Made by a program: the position numbers and the translations under genes. Below, in pieces: positions 4,811 through 5,951 of a stretch of 5,951 nucleotides of DNA (the first letter of the stretch is position 1; each line of letters begins with the position of its first letter). This stretch comes from Victivallales bacterium (GTDB lineage: Bacteria > Verrucomicrobiota > Lentisphaeria > Oligosphaerales > Oligosphaeraceae). The notes below the pieces were generated by a model, which worked only from the letters and a program-made list of their open reading frames with translations, did no database searches and was not told the origin of the DNA. The stretch is from NCBI GenBank assembly GCA_017615955.1, contig JAFZZD010000861.1:1-5951 (forward strand), written 5' to 3'.

Positions 4811-5840
4811 AGACGAAAAATACATGGGGCTTGCATTGTCCCTGGCAAGACGCGCGTATGGCATGACTTCGCCAAATCCCATGGTGGGCGCGGTAATAGT
4901 GAAGAATGGCGTCGTCATCGGCAGGGGCTACCACCACCAGGCAGGTCAGCCACATGCGGAACCAATGGCAATTGCCGATGCGGAGAAAAAACATCCAGGC
5001 CAGGTGCGGGGCGCCACTTTGTACGTGACTCTTGAACCCTGCACCACCTACGGCAGAACCCCGCCTTGCAGCGAAAAAATCATAGCCTCTGGCATAAAGA
5101 GAGTTGTCATTGGTGCATTGGACGCAAATCCAAAGCACGCGGGCGCCGCGCTTTCCATATTGCGGAAACATGGCATACAGGTGGATTGCAATGTGCTGGA
5201 GGAGAAATGCCGCGCGTTGAATGAGAGCTTCTTCTGGTGGATCACAAAGAAACGCCCGTTTGTTCTTTTGAAAATGGCAATGACACTGGATGGCAAGATC
5301 GCCACGCAGAATGGCGATGCAAAATGGGTGAGCTGCGCCGCCTCCAGGCAGCTGGTGCAGAAAATGCGGCGCTGGTCTGATGCGGTCATGGTAGGCGGCA
5401 ATACCGCCAGGCTGGACAATCCCTCGCTGCTGGTGCGCAGCCCAGCGAACTGGAAACATCAGCCACGCCGCCTGGTATGGACGTCAAAGCCATTGCCAGA
5501 GGGATGCGCCTTGCTGAACGATGGCGGACCCGCGCCAGAATTGGTGAAGCCCATCGGAAAGGCGCAGTGGCTGGCATTTCTGGACAGACTCGGCGCAGAG
5601 AATGTGACTGCGCTGCTCCTGGAAGGAGGCGGCGAACTTGCGGCAGCTGCGCTTCAGGCGGGAATAGTCAACAAAGTTGCATTTTTCATTGCGCCAAAGC
5701 TGCTTTGCGGACGGGACAGCAAAGTCGTGGTTGCAGGCGAAAATCCCGCCCTGATGTCAGAGGCACTGAAATTGGACAATGTCAAAGTGCAGAAGATCGG
5801 GGAAGATCTCCTGCTGACTGCGGATGTTGAGAGCCGATGA
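4800..5840 (+). CDS. ribD: Bifunctional diaminohydroxyphosphoribosylaminopyrimidine deaminase / 5-amino-6-(5-phosphoribosylamino)uracil reductase RibD
   Basis: A 346-residue cytosolic enzyme for the second and third steps of riboflavin synthesis. The N-terminal cytidine-deaminase-like domain (about 1-145) has SPNPMVGAVIV (24-34), HAE (52-54) and TLEPC...GRTPPC with zinc ligands His52, Cys81 and Cys90 and catalytic Glu54. The C-terminal DHFR-like reductase domain has LKMAMTLDGKIAT (157-169), SDAVMVGGNTARLDNPSLLVR (193-213) and LLEGGGELAAAAL (273-285). The segment after the first zinc cysteine is CTTYG, where CSHxG is usual. The length is slightly under the common 360-380, with a short loop around 215-260. 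The start at 4800 places TEDEKYMGLAL as in homologues; the ribosome binding site is weak, consistent with coupling to tetR, which it overlaps by 11 bases. No other rib gene follows in the remaining 111 bases, and no FMN riboswitch precedes it. Confidence 0.95.
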   Translation: MITEDEKYMGLALSLARRAYGMTSPNPMVGAVIVKNGVVIGRGYHHQAGQPHAEPMAIADAEKKHPGQVRGATLYVTLEPCTTYGRTPPCSEKIIASGIKRVVIGALDANPKHAGAALSILRKHGIQVDCNVLEEKCRALNESFFWWITKKRPFVLLKMAMTLDGKIATQNGDAKWVSCAASRQLVQKMRRWSDAVMVGGNTARLDNPSLLVRSPANWKHQPRRLVWTSKPLPEGCALLNDGGPAPELVKPIGKAQWLAFLDRLGAENVTALLLEGGGELAAAALQAGIVNKVAFFIAPKLLCGRDSKVVVAGENPALMSEALKLDNVKVQKIGEDLLLTADVESR

Positions 5841-5866
5841 GATTTCCAAATGCCTGGGGTGTCCAT

Positions 5867-5889
5867 GTGGGCGCCGCTTCGGCGCCCAC
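5867..5889. repeat. Strong GC hairpin downstream of ribD
   Basis: GTGGGCGCCG (5867-5876) and CGGCGCCCAC (5880-5889) form a perfect 10-bp stem with a 3-base CTT loop, starting 26 bases after the ribD stop. It could end or protect the ribD transcript, but TCAAG follows instead of a T-tract, so a classic intrinsic terminator is not shown. It may be an extragenic palindromic repeat like those in the other gaps. Confidence 0.5.
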
Positions 5890-5890
5890 T

Positions 5891-5951
5891 CAAGTTGAAC
5901 AACCTGCAGAGCTAAGTTTCTTCCCACTGCACAGGTTGGCCAACCTGTGCA
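5891..5951. repeat. Pair of related palindromes at the window end
   Basis: CAAGTTG-AA-CAACCTG (5891-5906) is a near-perfect palindrome with one G-T position. CAGGTTG-GC-CAACCTG (5932-5947) is the same design and is exact; it is the core of a perfect 24-bp palindrome at 5928-5951 (TGCACAGGTTGG plus its reverse complement). The two centres are 41 bp apart. The second is cut by the window end and may extend further. They could be copies of one repeat family, a dyad operator for the next gene, or part of a transcript end. Confidence 0.6.

Noticed and set aside
5837..5951. A further partial gene overlapping the ribD stop
   Set aside because: Only 38 codons are visible, they run through a perfect hairpin and a perfect palindrome, there is no recognisable domain, and the frame cannot be followed past the window; noted as a finding but not annotated as a CDS.

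Overview
The window is a tightly packed bacterial segment with every convincing gene on the + strand. It opens with the last 33 codons of dnaN (beta sliding clamp) and a complete recF, a classic chromosomal replication/repair pair. This therefore looks like core chromosome near a dnaN locus, not a plasmid or phage. The organism cannot be named from the sequence. The general feel (balanced base composition, short palindromic repeats in every gap, protein style of RecF and RibD) reminds me of gut or anaerobic members of the PVC group such as Lentisphaerota or Kiritimatiellota, but that is only an impression.

Layout: (1) dnaN 3' end, 1-104. (2) A 126-bp gap that holds a terminator-like hairpin inside a larger inverted repeat built of GTGGACT-like heptads. 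(3) recF, 231-1340. (4) An 86-bp gap that is mostly one long imperfect palindrome made of 10-bp units, overlapping a TATAAT and one exact DnaA-box 9-mer. (5) A three-gene run that looks like one operon, 1427-4094: an EamA/DMT-type ten-helix transporter, a cyclase-family (Cyclase / kynurenine-formamidase fold) protein whose metal-binding motif is mostly lost, and a type I glycerate kinase, with a 2-bp gap and then a 4-bp overlap. (6) A 110-bp gap with a 16-bp tandem repeat that supplies the glycerate kinase stop codon, a perfect hairpin, and an inverted repeat around the next ribosome binding site. (7) A TetR-family regulator overlapping by 11 bp a bifunctional riboflavin deaminase/reductase, ribD. 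(8) A 111-bp tail with three palindromes, the last a perfect 24-bp palindrome ending exactly at the window edge.

How the genes may work together: dnaN and recF belong to replication and recombinational repair. The transporter, cyclase-like protein and glycerate kinase are physically coupled and may handle one small carboxylate or glycerate-yielding metabolite, feeding 2-phosphoglycerate to glycolysis; this is inference. TetR-ribD forms a second coupled unit, with ribD separated from other riboflavin genes within this window and without a recognisable FMN riboswitch. No CRISPR array, tRNA, rRNA, transposase or defence system was seen. The most noteworthy items are the degenerate cyclase-family protein in its transporter/kinase operon and the fact that every longer gap is occupied by a different palindromic repeat.
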